In this document: positions 21,822 to 30,502 of the stretch, piece by piece
Layout: the number at the start of each line of letters is the position of its first letter
Position numbering within the stretch: position 1 is the first letter of the stretch
Assembly (NCBI RefSeq): GCF_000378065.1
Contig: NZ_KB899156.1
Location: forward strand, 1 to 64,000
Direction of reading: 5' to 3'
Source of the DNA: Porphyromonas gulae DSM 15663
Lineage (GTDB): Bacteria > Bacteroidota > Bacteroidia > Bacteroidales > Porphyromonadaceae
DNA length: 64,000 bases
Notes under the pieces: model-generated
The model's database searches: none
Told to the model about the DNA's origin: nothing
What the model saw: the letters and a program-made list of their open reading frames with translations, nothing else
Translations under genes and position numbers: made by a program

Positions 21822-22712
21822 ATGATTCTATCTATGACCGGATTCGGCAAGCATACAACTCAATTTGCCGATAAAAAAATAACTGCGACCATCAAGTCGC
21901 TCAATAGCAAACAGCTCGATCTGTCAACGAAGATTTCCAGCCGTTACCGTTATAGAGAACTACCTCTCAGGGCTTTGGTTTCGGCCGACATAGGGCGGGG
22001 AAAAGTGGATTTCAGCCTGTTTCTCGAAGAATCCGGCAGTACAGATGTTGTATCTCAGATATTCGATACAGAAAAGATGTCCTCTTATTTCTCCCAACTC
22101 AAGGAATTTGGCGAAAAGATGGGAGTGGAAGTACCTGCAGGAGGATGGTTCGAACAGCTGCTTCGGATCCCCGGAGTCATTCGGGTGGATGAAGAAAAAG
22201 AGGAAGAAATCCCAGAAGATGAATGGGCTGTCATGATTGAAACTTGTCGGAAAGCTCTTGATCAGCTAATCGAATTCCGCAAACAAGAGGGTGCTATGCT
22301 GGAGCAGGTGTTCACGGAGAAAATATCTAATATTTCTTCTTTGCTTTTGCAGATCGAGCAGTATGAACCAGAGAGGATCCAACGAATCAAAGAGCGGATA
22401 GAGGAAAACCTGACCAAAATATCAGAGAAGGACTACGACAAGAACCGATTCGAACAAGAGATGATTTATTACATCGAGAAATTGGATGTAAACGAAGAGA
22501 AGCATCGCTTGCGGAATCATCTTTCCTATTTTATCCAAACCATGCAAGGCGAACCCGGACAAGGGAAAAAGCTCAGCTTCATTGCACAAGAAATCGGTAG
22601 AGAAATCAATACGCTCGGATCCAAAAGCAATCATGTGGAGATGCAGCAAATCGTCGTACAGATGAAAGACGAATTAGAACAGATCAAAGAGCAGGTACTG
22701 AACGTATTGTAA
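21822..22712 (+). CDS. yicC: YicC/YloC-family endoribonuclease
   Basis: The 296-residue protein begins MILSMTGFGKHTTQF, the conserved YicC N-terminus, and ends with a helical DUF1732 region containing IGREINTLGSKSNHVEMQ. Family members are single-strand endoribonucleases or RNase adaptors in E. coli (recalled from recent work). The usual Bacteroidetes order yicC-gmk is kept here, with gmk 32 nt downstream, which suggests one operon. The length is normal. Confidence 0.85.
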   Translation: MILSMTGFGKHTTQFADKKITATIKSLNSKQLDLSTKISSRYRYRELPLRALVSADIGRGKVDFSLFLEESGSTDVVSQIFDTEKMSSYFSQLKEFGEKMGVEVPAGGWFEQLLRIPGVIRVDEEKEEEIPEDEWAVMIETCRKALDQLIEFRKQEGAMLEQVFTEKISNISSLLLQIEQYEPERIQRIKERIEENLTKISEKDYDKNRFEQEMIYYIEKLDVNEEKHRLRNHLSYFIQTMQGEPGQGKKLSFIAQEIGREINTLGSKSNHVEMQQIVVQMKDELEQIKEQVLNVL

Positions 22713-22744
22713 CCATTCCACTACATATTTAGACAAAATTACCC

Positions 22745-23311
22745 ATGACCAAACTAATCATCATCTCGGCCCCATCCGGAACAGGCAAGAGCACCGTCAT
22801 CGAACAACTTCTTACGGACAGAGAGCTTAACCTTCATTTCTCTATTTCGGCGACCAGCCGTGCACCCCGAGGAGAAGAGCAGCATGGACGAGAGTATTAC
22901 TTCTTATCTCCGGAAGAATTCAGACGCAGAATAGAAGCCAATGAATTCGTAGAGTACGAAGAAGTGTACAGAGACAAATACTATGGCACACTCAAAAGCG
23001 AGGTGGAGCGTATCCTGAAGGAAGAGAAAAACGTCATTTTCGATGTTGATGTCGTTGGAGCACAGAACATCAAGAAGTATTATGGAGATAGGGCATTGGC
23101 CATCTTTATCCTGCCTCCTTCTATAGAAGAGCTGCGTTCTCGTTTGCAAAAACGAGGCACGGACTCAGTGGAAACTATTAAGCAGCGCGTGGACAAGGCC
23201 GAGAAAGAAATCGGTTATGCACATCTTTTCGACCTGCGCTTTGTAAATGATGATTTGGCGACCTGTGTAGAGCAGATCAGGAAGGCTATAGCCCAATTCT
23301 TGGCCAAATAA
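22745..23311 (+). CDS. gmk: Guanylate kinase
   Basis: Gmk phosphorylates GMP to GDP with ATP in the cytoplasm. The 188-residue protein has P-loop SAPSGTGKST (about 8-17), the GMP-binding segment SATSRAPRGEEQHGREYYF and VDVVGAQNIKKYY. All catalytic motifs are present and the length is canonical. It lies between yicC and the nucleoside-recognition transporter gene, with 19 nt to the latter. Confidence 0.95.
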   Translation: MTKLIIISAPSGTGKSTVIEQLLTDRELNLHFSISATSRAPRGEEQHGREYYFLSPEEFRRRIEANEFVEYEEVYRDKYYGTLKSEVERILKEEKNVIFDVDVVGAQNIKKYYGDRALAIFILPPSIEELRSRLQKRGTDSVETIKQRVDKAEKEIGYAHLFDLRFVNDDLATCVEQIRKAIAQFLAK

Positions 23312-23330
23312 TAGTTTCTCTTCCTACAAG

Positions 23331-24563
23331 ATGGTTCTTAATTACATATTCGTAGCTTTTTTCCTCGTTTCGCTCATTGTGGCACTCGTTCGATTCATAG
23401 TTTTCGGCGATGTGTCCGTATTCGATGAGATGGTGCAGGCTTCTTTCAGCCAGTCGAAGAATGCCTTTGAGATAGCACTTGCACTGACCGGCGTACTCGC
23501 TCTGTGGCTCGGTCTGATGAAAATAGCAGAAAGAAGCGGTCTTATTGGCAAGCTGGCACAGGTCAGCTCCCCGATCCTTAGCCGATTGTTCCCTTCCGTA
23601 CCTAAGAACCATCCCGCGCTGGGCAATATTTTCATGAATATATCGGCCAACCTGTTGGGCCTCGACAATGCTGCTACCCCCCTCGGTATCCGTTCGATGG
23701 AGAGTTTGCAAACGATTAATCAGCAAAAAGATAAAGCCAGCGATGCCATGATTATGTTTTTGGCCATCAATGCCAGTGGGCTTACGCTGATACCCTCTTC
23801 CATCATGGCCTATCGCCTACAGGCCGGAGCGGCAAATCCGGCCGACATCTTTGTCCCGATACTGATCGCTACGTTTGCTTCCACATTGGTAGCCATCCTT
23901 GCCGTAGGGATCAGGCAGCGCATCAATTTCCTCCAAAGACCTCTTCTTCTTTTTCTTCTTTCTTCTCTTCTTTTCATCGGAGGGATAATCTATGCAGGAC
24001 GTACTCTTCCTCCGGAAACATTCAGCAGCATCAGCACTGCGTTTGCGTCCATTCTTCTGTTTGGAATCATGTGCGGATTCGTCGTCAGCGGACTGCGTGC
24101 ACGCATCAATGTGTACAATGCCTTTATCGAAGGGGCAAAAGATGGTTTCGGTACGGCAGTGACCATCATTCCCTATCTGCTAGCCATGCTGGTCGGCATC
24201 GGTATATTCAGAGCTTCCGGGGCCATGGATCTGATAACGGAAGGATTGCGCAAGCTGATAGACTTTTTCGGAGGGGATATGAAGTTTGTGGAAGGAATCC
24301 CGACCATGCTGATGAAACCACTTAGCGGAAGTGGAGCCAGAGGGCTTATGGTCGATGCCATGCAGACGCACGGAGCCGATAGCTTTGTCGGTCGTCTATG
24401 CAGCATTGTACAGGGTTCCAGTGATACCACATTCTATGTCGTAGCCCTCTACTACGGAGCCGTCAAAATACGCAATACACGTTATACGGTGAGCTATTCC
24501 CTTTTGGCCGATTTGGCCGGAGCACTGACAGCCATTGCTGTCACTTATATTTTCTTTGGTTGA
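23331..24563 (+). CDS. Nucleoside-recognition-domain membrane protein (SpmA-SpmB fusion type)
   Basis: The 410-residue protein has about 8-10 transmembrane segments and two nucleoside-recognition (Gate) domains fused head to tail, corresponding to spore maturation proteins SpmA and SpmB of Firmicutes. Conserved segments are NISANLLGLDNAATPLGI in the first half and LSGSGARGLMVDAMQ and IVQGSSDTTFYVVALYYG in the second. The substrate is unknown. In a non-sporulating organism a transport role is likely. It sits between gmk and ybeY in the same direction with short gaps. Confidence 0.85.
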   Translation: MVLNYIFVAFFLVSLIVALVRFIVFGDVSVFDEMVQASFSQSKNAFEIALALTGVLALWLGLMKIAERSGLIGKLAQVSSPILSRLFPSVPKNHPALGNIFMNISANLLGLDNAATPLGIRSMESLQTINQQKDKASDAMIMFLAINASGLTLIPSSIMAYRLQAGAANPADIFVPILIATFASTLVAILAVGIRQRINFLQRPLLLFLLSSLLFIGGIIYAGRTLPPETFSSISTAFASILLFGIMCGFVVSGLRARINVYNAFIEGAKDGFGTAVTIIPYLLAMLVGIGIFRASGAMDLITEGLRKLIDFFGGDMKFVEGIPTMLMKPLSGSGARGLMVDAMQTHGADSFVGRLCSIVQGSSDTTFYVVALYYGAVKIRNTRYTVSYSLLADLAGALTAIAVTYIFFG

Positions 24564-24598
24564 AGGTACGGAGACCGAGCAAAAACGACAATAAAACA

Positions 24599-25054
24599 AT
24601 GGCAAAAATCAATTTCTATGCCGAAGGCGTCAGCCTTCCTCGGATCAGAAGACGGATTGTCGGCAAGTGGATAGCCGAAGTATGCAGTCGATATGGGAAA
24701 ATGGTGGGAGAAATCTCCTATCTCTTCTGTAATGACGAATATATCCTGAAAGCCAATCAGGAATTTCTCGATCATGACTACTACACCGACATCATCACCT
24801 TCGATTCCTGCGAAGCGGATACGGTGAATGGCGACCTGCTTATCAGCCTCGATACCGTACGCTCGAATGCCCATGCTCTTGGTCTCCGATATGAAGAAGA
24901 ACTGCATCGTGTCATTATCCACGGCATACTACATCTTTGCGGATTGAAAGACAAGAGCAAAAAGGACGAGACCCAAATGCGAGCAGCCGAAGAGGAAGCC
25001 CTTGTCATACTGCGAGAAGTCATCGGATCGGAGCTTTCCCTATTACATACATGA
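24599..25054 (+). CDS. ybeY: Endoribonuclease YbeY (rRNA maturation)
   Basis: YbeY is a zinc endoribonuclease used in 16S rRNA 3'-end maturation and ribosome quality control. The 151-residue protein has the metal motif HGILHLCGLKDKSKKDE. The first two histidines are at about 108 and 112; the third ligand of the usual HxxxHxxxxxH pattern is an aspartate (about 118). I believe this is the common Bacteroidetes variant. The start at 24599 (MAKINFYAEG) is preferred over the in-frame ATG at 24560, which overlaps the upstream gene. Confidence 0.88.
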   Translation: MAKINFYAEGVSLPRIRRRIVGKWIAEVCSRYGKMVGEISYLFCNDEYILKANQEFLDHDYYTDIITFDSCEADTVNGDLLISLDTVRSNAHALGLRYEEELHRVIIHGILHLCGLKDKSKKDETQMRAAEEEALVILREVIGSELSLLHT

Positions 25055-25070
25055 TCACGTTTCTCCCTCT

Positions 25071-25931
25071 ATGAGACCTAAGCAGTGGATCAAGAATCTG
25101 ATCGTATTCCTACCCCTGTTTTTCGGACACAGGATTTGTGATACGGAGGCCTTGCTAAGGCTGACCATACTCCTGATAGCATTTTGTTCGGCATCGAGTG
25201 CAGTCTATCTCTTCAATGATATTTGCGATAGAACGATCGACCGCCTGCATCCCGTCAAATCCCGACGCCCTATTGCCAGCGGAGCATGGAGTCTCTCCAA
25301 AGCCTATATACTGATAGCTCTGCTTGTAGCTTTAGCTTGCGGAGTGATATTGTTGTTCCTTGCTTTCCCTTTTGCCGTCTATGCCCTGATCTCTATAGCC
25401 CTTTATCTTCTGCTGAATCTATTCTATTCATTGAAAGGCAAGCACATCCCCATCGTGGATGCTTTCCTCGTAGCTTTCGGCTTTCTGATCAGATTGTATG
25501 CGGCCGGAGCAGTGAGCGGAGTACCCATTTCCCATTGGTTGGCTTTGATGACGCTCTTCCTATCCTTGCTGCTCGCCTTCGGAAAGAGAAAAGAAGACCT
25601 GCGTCTGCTGCAGGAGACAGCTCTTTCATCGCGTCCTGTCGTCAAACATTATACCGATGGATTCCTCAATGTCCTTTTGGCCATTCTCTCGGCCACGATC
25701 ATTATACTCTATACCCTCTATGCCACAGACGGCGAAGTCATATCAAGGAATGGCCGGTATCTATACATATCTGTCTTTCCCGTTGCCACCGGACTATTCC
25801 ATTATCTGAGACACGTGATAGTGAAAGGCTGTCACTGCAATCCGACCGATATGCTCTATCAGGACCACGGACTCCAGCTTTCGGTAGTTGTGTGGATCAT
25901 TCTTTATTCGATAAGCCCTTATGTCGCATAG
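25071..25931 (+). CDS. UbiA-family prenyltransferase, DPPR-synthase-like
   Basis: The 286-residue integral membrane protein belongs to the UbiA superfamily. The N-terminal MRPKQWIKNLIVFLPLFF and the aspartate-rich motif NDICDRTIDRLHPVKSRRP are typical of decaprenyl-phosphate 5-phosphoribosyltransferase-like members, which attach phosphoribose to a polyprenyl phosphate. The second aspartate region (VDAFLVAFGFLIRLYAAG) is present. The start at 25071 follows the family N-terminus; an ATG at 25002 would overlap ybeY by 53 nt. It overlaps the next gene, a HAD phosphatase, by 11 nt, which suggests a two-step synthase plus phosphatase pathway. The exact product is inference. Confidence 0.75.
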   Translation: MRPKQWIKNLIVFLPLFFGHRICDTEALLRLTILLIAFCSASSAVYLFNDICDRTIDRLHPVKSRRPIASGAWSLSKAYILIALLVALACGVILLFLAFPFAVYALISIALYLLLNLFYSLKGKHIPIVDAFLVAFGFLIRLYAAGAVSGVPISHWLALMTLFLSLLLAFGKRKEDLRLLQETALSSRPVVKHYTDGFLNVLLAILSATIIILYTLYATDGEVISRNGRYLYISVFPVATGLFHYLRHVIVKGCHCNPTDMLYQDHGLQLSVVVWIILYSISPYVA

Positions 25932-26523
25932 GCCCATAGCCATATTCGATTTCGACGGTACGCTGACCCGATACGATTCTTTGCTTCCCTTTCTGCGGCA
26001 AGCTCAGTCGGCTATTCTCTTTTGGCTCAGACTGCCTTTCTATCTGTCCATGTGGATGTGTTACAAACTTCGGCTGGCCTCGGCCGACCGAACGAAAGCC
26101 GCCATCCTTGCCACAGTCTTGAAAGGGAAAAAGGAGGCGGAATGCCGAGCAATGGCGCAGCGATTCGTACCTGTCGTCGAAAGCCTTCTTCGTCCCGAGG
26201 CCCTTCACCGTTTGGAATGGCATCGCAGCGAAGGACATCGACTGGTGCTGCTGACAGCATCGCTTCTGCCTTGCGTGGAGCCGTGGGCCGAAAAGATGGG
26301 CTTTCATACCGTCATTGCCACCCTTCCGGAGATCAGATCCGGCATTCTGACGGGTCGATTCGAAGGCAGGAACTGCAAGGGAAAGGAGAAAATCCGCAGG
26401 TTGGATCGCGCCCTGCCCCACTGGCGGGATGCGATCTCCTACGGCTACGGCGATAGCCCTTCCGACCTCCCCTTGCTCAGTCTCTGCACACATTCCTACT
26501 ATAGAAACTTCCCTGCCCTATAG
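25921..26523 (+). CDS. HAD-superfamily phosphatase (HAD-IB, SerB/PgpC-like)
   Basis: The 200-residue protein starts with the HAD nucleophile motif FDFDGTLTRYDS (Asp near residue 10). A threonine motif LLTASL lies near residue 117, and YGYGDSPSDLPLL is the metal-binding motif near 174. The helical cap is of the HAD-IB type. It starts inside the UbiA-like gene and is the last gene of the yicC-gmk-ybeY cluster. In other bacteria UbiA-type phosphoribosyltransferases are often next to, or fused with, such phosphatases, which remove the 5-phosphate. That role is proposed here. Confidence 0.75.
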   Translation: MSHRPIAIFDFDGTLTRYDSLLPFLRQAQSAILFWLRLPFYLSMWMCYKLRLASADRTKAAILATVLKGKKEAECRAMAQRFVPVVESLLRPEALHRLEWHRSEGHRLVLLTASLLPCVEPWAEKMGFHTVIATLPEIRSGILTGRFEGRNCKGKEKIRRLDRALPHWRDAISYGYGDSPSDLPLLSLCTHSYYRNFPAL

Positions 26524-27006
26524 CTTGCTGCTACGTCCATTTCGTTTGGAGATTGGCAATGATCGGTATCCCGATGGGTACCGATTTTTCTTTTCCACTG
26601 CTCGCCCACGAACCGCCATCAGAGTAGAAAAAACCTTCCTACAAGGCTCCACACAAATGGCTGTATTATAACGATTTGCGAATTTCTGTTTTGAGCATAA
26701 ATTTTGCCGGCCGGCAAAAAAAATTTCCCCGGCCGGCAAAATATTTTTTCTCGGCCGGCAAAAAATTTCTTCTCGGCCGAGAAAAAATCTTTCTCTAATA
26801 AACAGGATATATTTCCTTGATAACAGAACCACATCTCTACCTAAAACGAGGCTATGGCACATAATCTCAAGCGTATGGCCCGTGACTCATACGCACCTTG
26901 GCATAAGATAAAGGAGCCACATCGTTTTGAGCCGCTATTTACTTCCTTTAACATACTCTTTTCTCGCCTGCTTTCTCCCCCCTCTTGCGTGTACACCTAT
27001 AAATCA
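26524..27006. other. Intergenic region between the HAD gene and the rgpB terminator
   Basis: No gene is seen. The ORFs on both strands run through the low-complexity 22-bp array (26708-26795) and lack family features. The convergent genes on either side leave this as a 3'-3' intergenic space. Confidence 0.6.
26708..26795. repeat. 22-bp tandem array with CGGCCGGCAAAA cores
   Basis: CGGCCG starts at 26708, 26730, 26752 and 26774, exactly 22 bp apart. Each core is followed by a run of A then T/C. The first three cores read CGGCCGGCAAAA; the fourth reads CGGCCGAGAAAA. There are no spacers, so this is not a CRISPR array. Confidence 0.9.
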
Positions 27007-27048
27007 AATAGGGCTGTACCGAATAGTTTCTTCAGCACAGCCCTATTT
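27007..27048 (-). terminator. rgpB terminator
   Basis: AATAGGGCTGT (27008-27018) pairs with ACAGCCCTATT (27036-27046). It lies about 25 nt after the rgpB stop codon and carries the recurrent GGCTGT/ACAGCC core. Confidence 0.75.
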
Positions 27049-27071
27049 ATTTTAGGGAATTGCTGTGTGAA

Positions 27072-29282
27072 TTACTTCACAATAACCTTTTCTGTATATC
27101 TCTTGCCTTCAGCAGCGATGCGAACGGCATAAACACCATTTTGTGCTTCGAATACCATGCCATTCTTGGCAGCAGCCACACGACGACCGTTCATATCGAA
27201 GATCGTCAGCTCAGCAGCAGGGCTTTCAACGGTTATCGTCTTACCCGATACAGCTACAGTATAAGGCTTGTCATTGGCTACGTTGGCAACAGATGTACCT
27301 TGTACTTTCACTTCCTTTATCACAGTAACCTTATTGTATCCTACTACGGTCAGGGTCAGTTTCGTTTCATCAGAGATGTCCTCATCTATTTTGATGATAG
27401 CCTTACCATCTTTCACCTTAGCAGTACCAACCATATCACCATCGTCAGAGAGCGTAGCGATAGCACCATCATAGTCGCAAGCTACTTCGAATGTCTGGGC
27501 AGATGGAGAGATGTTGGCCGGAGCTGTAACCTGCATTTCGGTCGGAACAAGCGTACGAACGAGCAGTGAGGGGTCACCGAATACGGTCCAAGTGTCAAGC
27601 ATATTCTCACCATCCTTCTTGTACTTCTCAACCATAGCAAACATACCGTTCATCGTAACGCCACCGAAAGTACGCTTGATATTAGAGGGATATTGTTCGC
27701 ACAAGATACTATTCATTTCGTCCTGACCACGCATAGGAGATGCCCAAGACTGGTTGATCGTAGAAGCGATAATAGCAACAGTACCTTTGGGTTTACCATC
27801 TTTCTGCGCACGCATAAGGGCTTCAGCAAAACAAGTCTTAAACAAGAAGTTACCATTTACACATGCTACATCAAAGATGAAAGGAAGCTGATTGTAATTG
27901 GTCAAATCCTTCATGTGCTGTACTCCAAAATGAGAGGTTACCCAAAATGTATCAGATCCGTGCCCTGTATAGTTGGCCAATGAGATTCCTCCGTTGAAAG
28001 CATCAATAATATTTTGGGGCTTCACCCCCGGATCGTAACATTTGATAATCTTGGTATAGCCATACTTGGTAAGCAGATTGGCAATTACATTTTGATGTTG
28101 TATGTCACTTTCGCCATTGTCACCTTGACCTCCGGCACCTTCATCCGAAGCAATACAAAGAGCCTGACCGAGCCATTTATCTTCAGTTGTTATATTGCGC
28201 TCGTAGTGAATAGTCCGATCGATTTGTGTCTTCAGATCTTCTTTGCTCTCACAAGAGAAACGACCGATGAAAACCTCGTTGTAGTGGTCATTACCTACAA
28301 TCTGTCCATATACCTGATCGGATTTGATTCCCGGGAGAATTTTTGCAGGAATATCTTTGTGATCACCAATCAAGAGAACATAGGTCAGATTATTGCCTTC
28401 CTTCTGATATTCTTCCTTAACGAACTTCTGAATAGCTTCTGCTGTAATGGGAGTAGCGATTTCTTCTGCGACTTTTACATCAGTCTCCAAACCACGCTGC
28501 TCTTTCCACTTAACAAACTCTTCGATGTCATCTTTATATTTTTGAGGTACGATTACGATCATACGACCATTCTCCTTTTCTTCAACGGGAGTATAGCGCG
28601 TAGCTTCATAATTCATGAAGACACTCTTATAAATATCTTCGAAACCTGTGAAAGTGCTGTTCTTAACCAAGCTAATCGCATTCTGGCCTGCTTCGGCAGT
28701 TTCGCTCACCGCCACAACGATTTCGGTATAGATACGGAGCGTCTTTGTCACAGGGTTATATTGGAGTGGAGCAAAGTTTACTACCTGACCGCGCACATCG
28801 CGCAAGATGAAAGGATCGCTAAGCGTAGCGATTTCACCTGGGAAAAACTTGTCTTCGTTATAGCTCTGTCCGTAAACGTAGGGGATTTGATCAGGATTTT
28901 CAGCACGAGAGATAACACCTTTGGAAGGAGCGATCAGTACATTCTTCTTTTCGATGAATTTGGAAGAAACCACCTCTACCTTCATCGCACGCGTTTCAGA
29001 AACAGCGAGAGAACGAGAAAGGATAGGCAATGTGGGCATCCCTTTTTCTGAAATATTGACGCCTTCAGTGAAGGTAGGCACTTGAGCTACTCCTTGGGCT
29101 GTCTGAACGTCAGTCAACTGAAGATTGTCCATACGGAATTGAACCTTGGACATAGACCGCTCAGCGGAGAGCAGTCGCACTTGCGGGTTCCGTCCACGCT
29201 CTGCAGGCTGTGCAAAGACCATACCTCCCAACAAAGAGGAGAACGCTACGATCGAAACGATCCTGTTAAAATTCTTTTTCAT
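27072..29282 (-). CDS. rgpB: Arg-gingipain RgpB (gingipain R2), T9SS-secreted cysteine protease
   Basis: The 736-residue protein matches RgpB in length and layout. A signal peptide (MKKNFNRIVSIVAFSSLLGG) and propeptide precede the mature start YTPVEEKENGRMIVIV (about 230). The C25 protease domain has the catalytic His in NYTGHGSDTFW (about 440) and the Cys in FDVACVNGNF (about 473). An Ig-like domain follows, then the T9SS C-terminal domain ending EKVIVK. RgpB cleaves after arginine at the cell surface, matures fimbriae and other proteins, and degrades host proteins. It lacks the hemagglutinin domains of RgpA. It is monocistronic, with a long leader and its own terminator. I recall it as PG0506 in W83. 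Confidence 0.98.
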   Translation of the reverse strand: MKKNFNRIVSIVAFSSLLGGMVFAQPAERGRNPQVRLLSAERSMSKVQFRMDNLQLTDVQTAQGVAQVPTFTEGVNISEKGMPTLPILSRSLAVSETRAMKVEVVSSKFIEKKNVLIAPSKGVISRAENPDQIPYVYGQSYNEDKFFPGEIATLSDPFILRDVRGQVVNFAPLQYNPVTKTLRIYTEIVVAVSETAEAGQNAISLVKNSTFTGFEDIYKSVFMNYEATRYTPVEEKENGRMIVIVPQKYKDDIEEFVKWKEQRGLETDVKVAEEIATPITAEAIQKFVKEEYQKEGNNLTYVLLIGDHKDIPAKILPGIKSDQVYGQIVGNDHYNEVFIGRFSCESKEDLKTQIDRTIHYERNITTEDKWLGQALCIASDEGAGGQGDNGESDIQHQNVIANLLTKYGYTKIIKCYDPGVKPQNIIDAFNGGISLANYTGHGSDTFWVTSHFGVQHMKDLTNYNQLPFIFDVACVNGNFLFKTCFAEALMRAQKDGKPKGTVAIIASTINQSWASPMRGQDEMNSILCEQYPSNIKRTFGGVTMNGMFAMVEKYKKDGENMLDTWTVFGDPSLLVRTLVPTEMQVTAPANISPSAQTFEVACDYDGAIATLSDDGDMVGTAKVKDGKAIIKIDEDISDETKLTLTVVGYNKVTVIKEVKVQGTSVANVANDKPYTVAVSGKTITVESPAAELTIFDMNGRRVAAAKNGMVFEAQNGVYAVRIAAEGKRYTEKVIVK

Positions 29283-29425
29283 CTGCTTGAGTTAGTTTTA
29301 TTTTAAAAGAAACAACTTAATGCTATCAATCACAGTCCGATACTTGACCGAAACAGAACTTCTCTGTGTTTACGCGCTTTCAAGGCTATTGAAGCGCAAC
29401 AGATTACATTAGAAAAGGTCGGCAG

Positions 29426-29453
29426 CAAATATAGAAAAAATAGTCAGAAACAA
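29426..29453 (-). promoter_or_regulatory. Candidate rgpB promoter
   Basis: On the minus strand TATATTTG (plus 29426-29433) matches TAnnTTTG, with TTGTTT (ending at 29453) in the -33 position. It implies a 5' leader of about 140 nt before the ATG at 29282. That would leave room for post-transcriptional control. Confidence 0.5.
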
Positions 29454-29540
29454 TATCTTTTCGATAGATTTCTCTCATATCTGCTAAACTCTATATCATT
29501 TTTCTATCAAAATGGCATATTTTCGACTTCGCAGAATCCG

Positions 29541-30389
29541 CTATAAGTGCCGTTCGGCATGGTAAGAACTGCGAACGAGCGGGGCACTCTCTATCGTACG
29601 GAAGCCTTTTTCGATACCCACGAGCCGAAGATGCTCGAACTGTTCGGGCGTGATGTATTCCACCACAGGAAGATTCTTTCTCGACGGTTGCAGATACTGT
29701 CCTATGGTAATAACTGATACTCCCACTGCAAGAGCATCATCCATCAATTTCAGTATTTCTTCTTCAGTCTCGCCCAAGCCGAGCATCATTCCTGTTTTTG
29801 CAGGCATTTTTCCGGACTGAGCTATGTGACGAAGTACGGCAAGGCTTGTATCGTAAGTGGCCACACTGCGTACCGATGGCGTAAGCCGGCGTACCGTCTC
29901 CAGATTATGTGAGATGACATCCGGACCGGCCTCGATAATCATATCCACCAAATCCATTTGTCCTTTGAAATCGGGGATCAAGACTTCGAGCGTTACCCCA
30001 GGATTGATCCGCCTGATTTCCTGAATAGTCTTAACCCAGTGTGCGGCACCATAATCCGGCAAATCATCGCGGTCAACGCTTGTCACCACTGCATGGTTAA
30101 GCCCCATCAGCTTGATACTCAATGCGACGTGGGTAGGTTCTGCTTCATTCAGCGGTTTGGGACGTCCCGTCAAAGTGTTGCAAAATCGACAGGCACGCGT
30201 ACAAATATCGCCACCGATCATAAAGGTAGCAGTACCCCTACTCCAGCACTCTCCCATATTAGGACATTTGCCGCTCGTACAGATCGTGTGCAGACAATGT
30301 CCCTCGACAATGCTTTTGGTCTCGGTAAACTTCTCATTCCCTGCGAGACGAATTTTCAACCATTCGGGTTTCTTGACGTGTTGGGCCAT
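29541..30389 (-). CDS. lipA: Lipoyl synthase
   Basis: LipA is a radical SAM enzyme that inserts two sulfurs into protein-bound octanoate. The 282-residue protein has the auxiliary-cluster motif CTSGKCPNMGECW and the radical SAM motif CTRACRFCNT (CxxxCxxC). GLNHAVVTSVDRDDLPDYGA and a C-terminal RSSYHAE complete the signature; the RSSY serine is the unusual fourth ligand of the auxiliary cluster. Length is standard. It is the last gene of the tgt-lptG-smpB-dpp4-lipA series, 113 nt after dpp4. Confidence 0.96.
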   Translation of the reverse strand: MAQHVKKPEWLKIRLAGNEKFTETKSIVEGHCLHTICTSGKCPNMGECWSRGTATFMIGGDICTRACRFCNTLTGRPKPLNEAEPTHVALSIKLMGLNHAVVTSVDRDDLPDYGAAHWVKTIQEIRRINPGVTLEVLIPDFKGQMDLVDMIIEAGPDVISHNLETVRRLTPSVRSVATYDTSLAVLRHIAQSGKMPAKTGMMLGLGETEEEILKLMDDALAVGVSVITIGQYLQPSRKNLPVVEYITPEQFEHLRLVGIEKGFRTIESAPLVRSSYHAERHL

Positions 30390-30502
30390 AGTTTTTTCAG
30401 CAAAGAGCTATTAGAGATGGATGTCGAATGGAACAAGCCAACAAGGTCATCCCGTTCGCCACATTCGGCACTCATCCCATTACAGCTACTGAGATACTAT
30501 TA

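Noticed and set aside
28014-29051. 345-codon plus-strand ORF opposite rgpB
   Set aside because: Antisense of the rgpB propeptide and catalytic domain; Phe/Leu/Ile-rich shadow.
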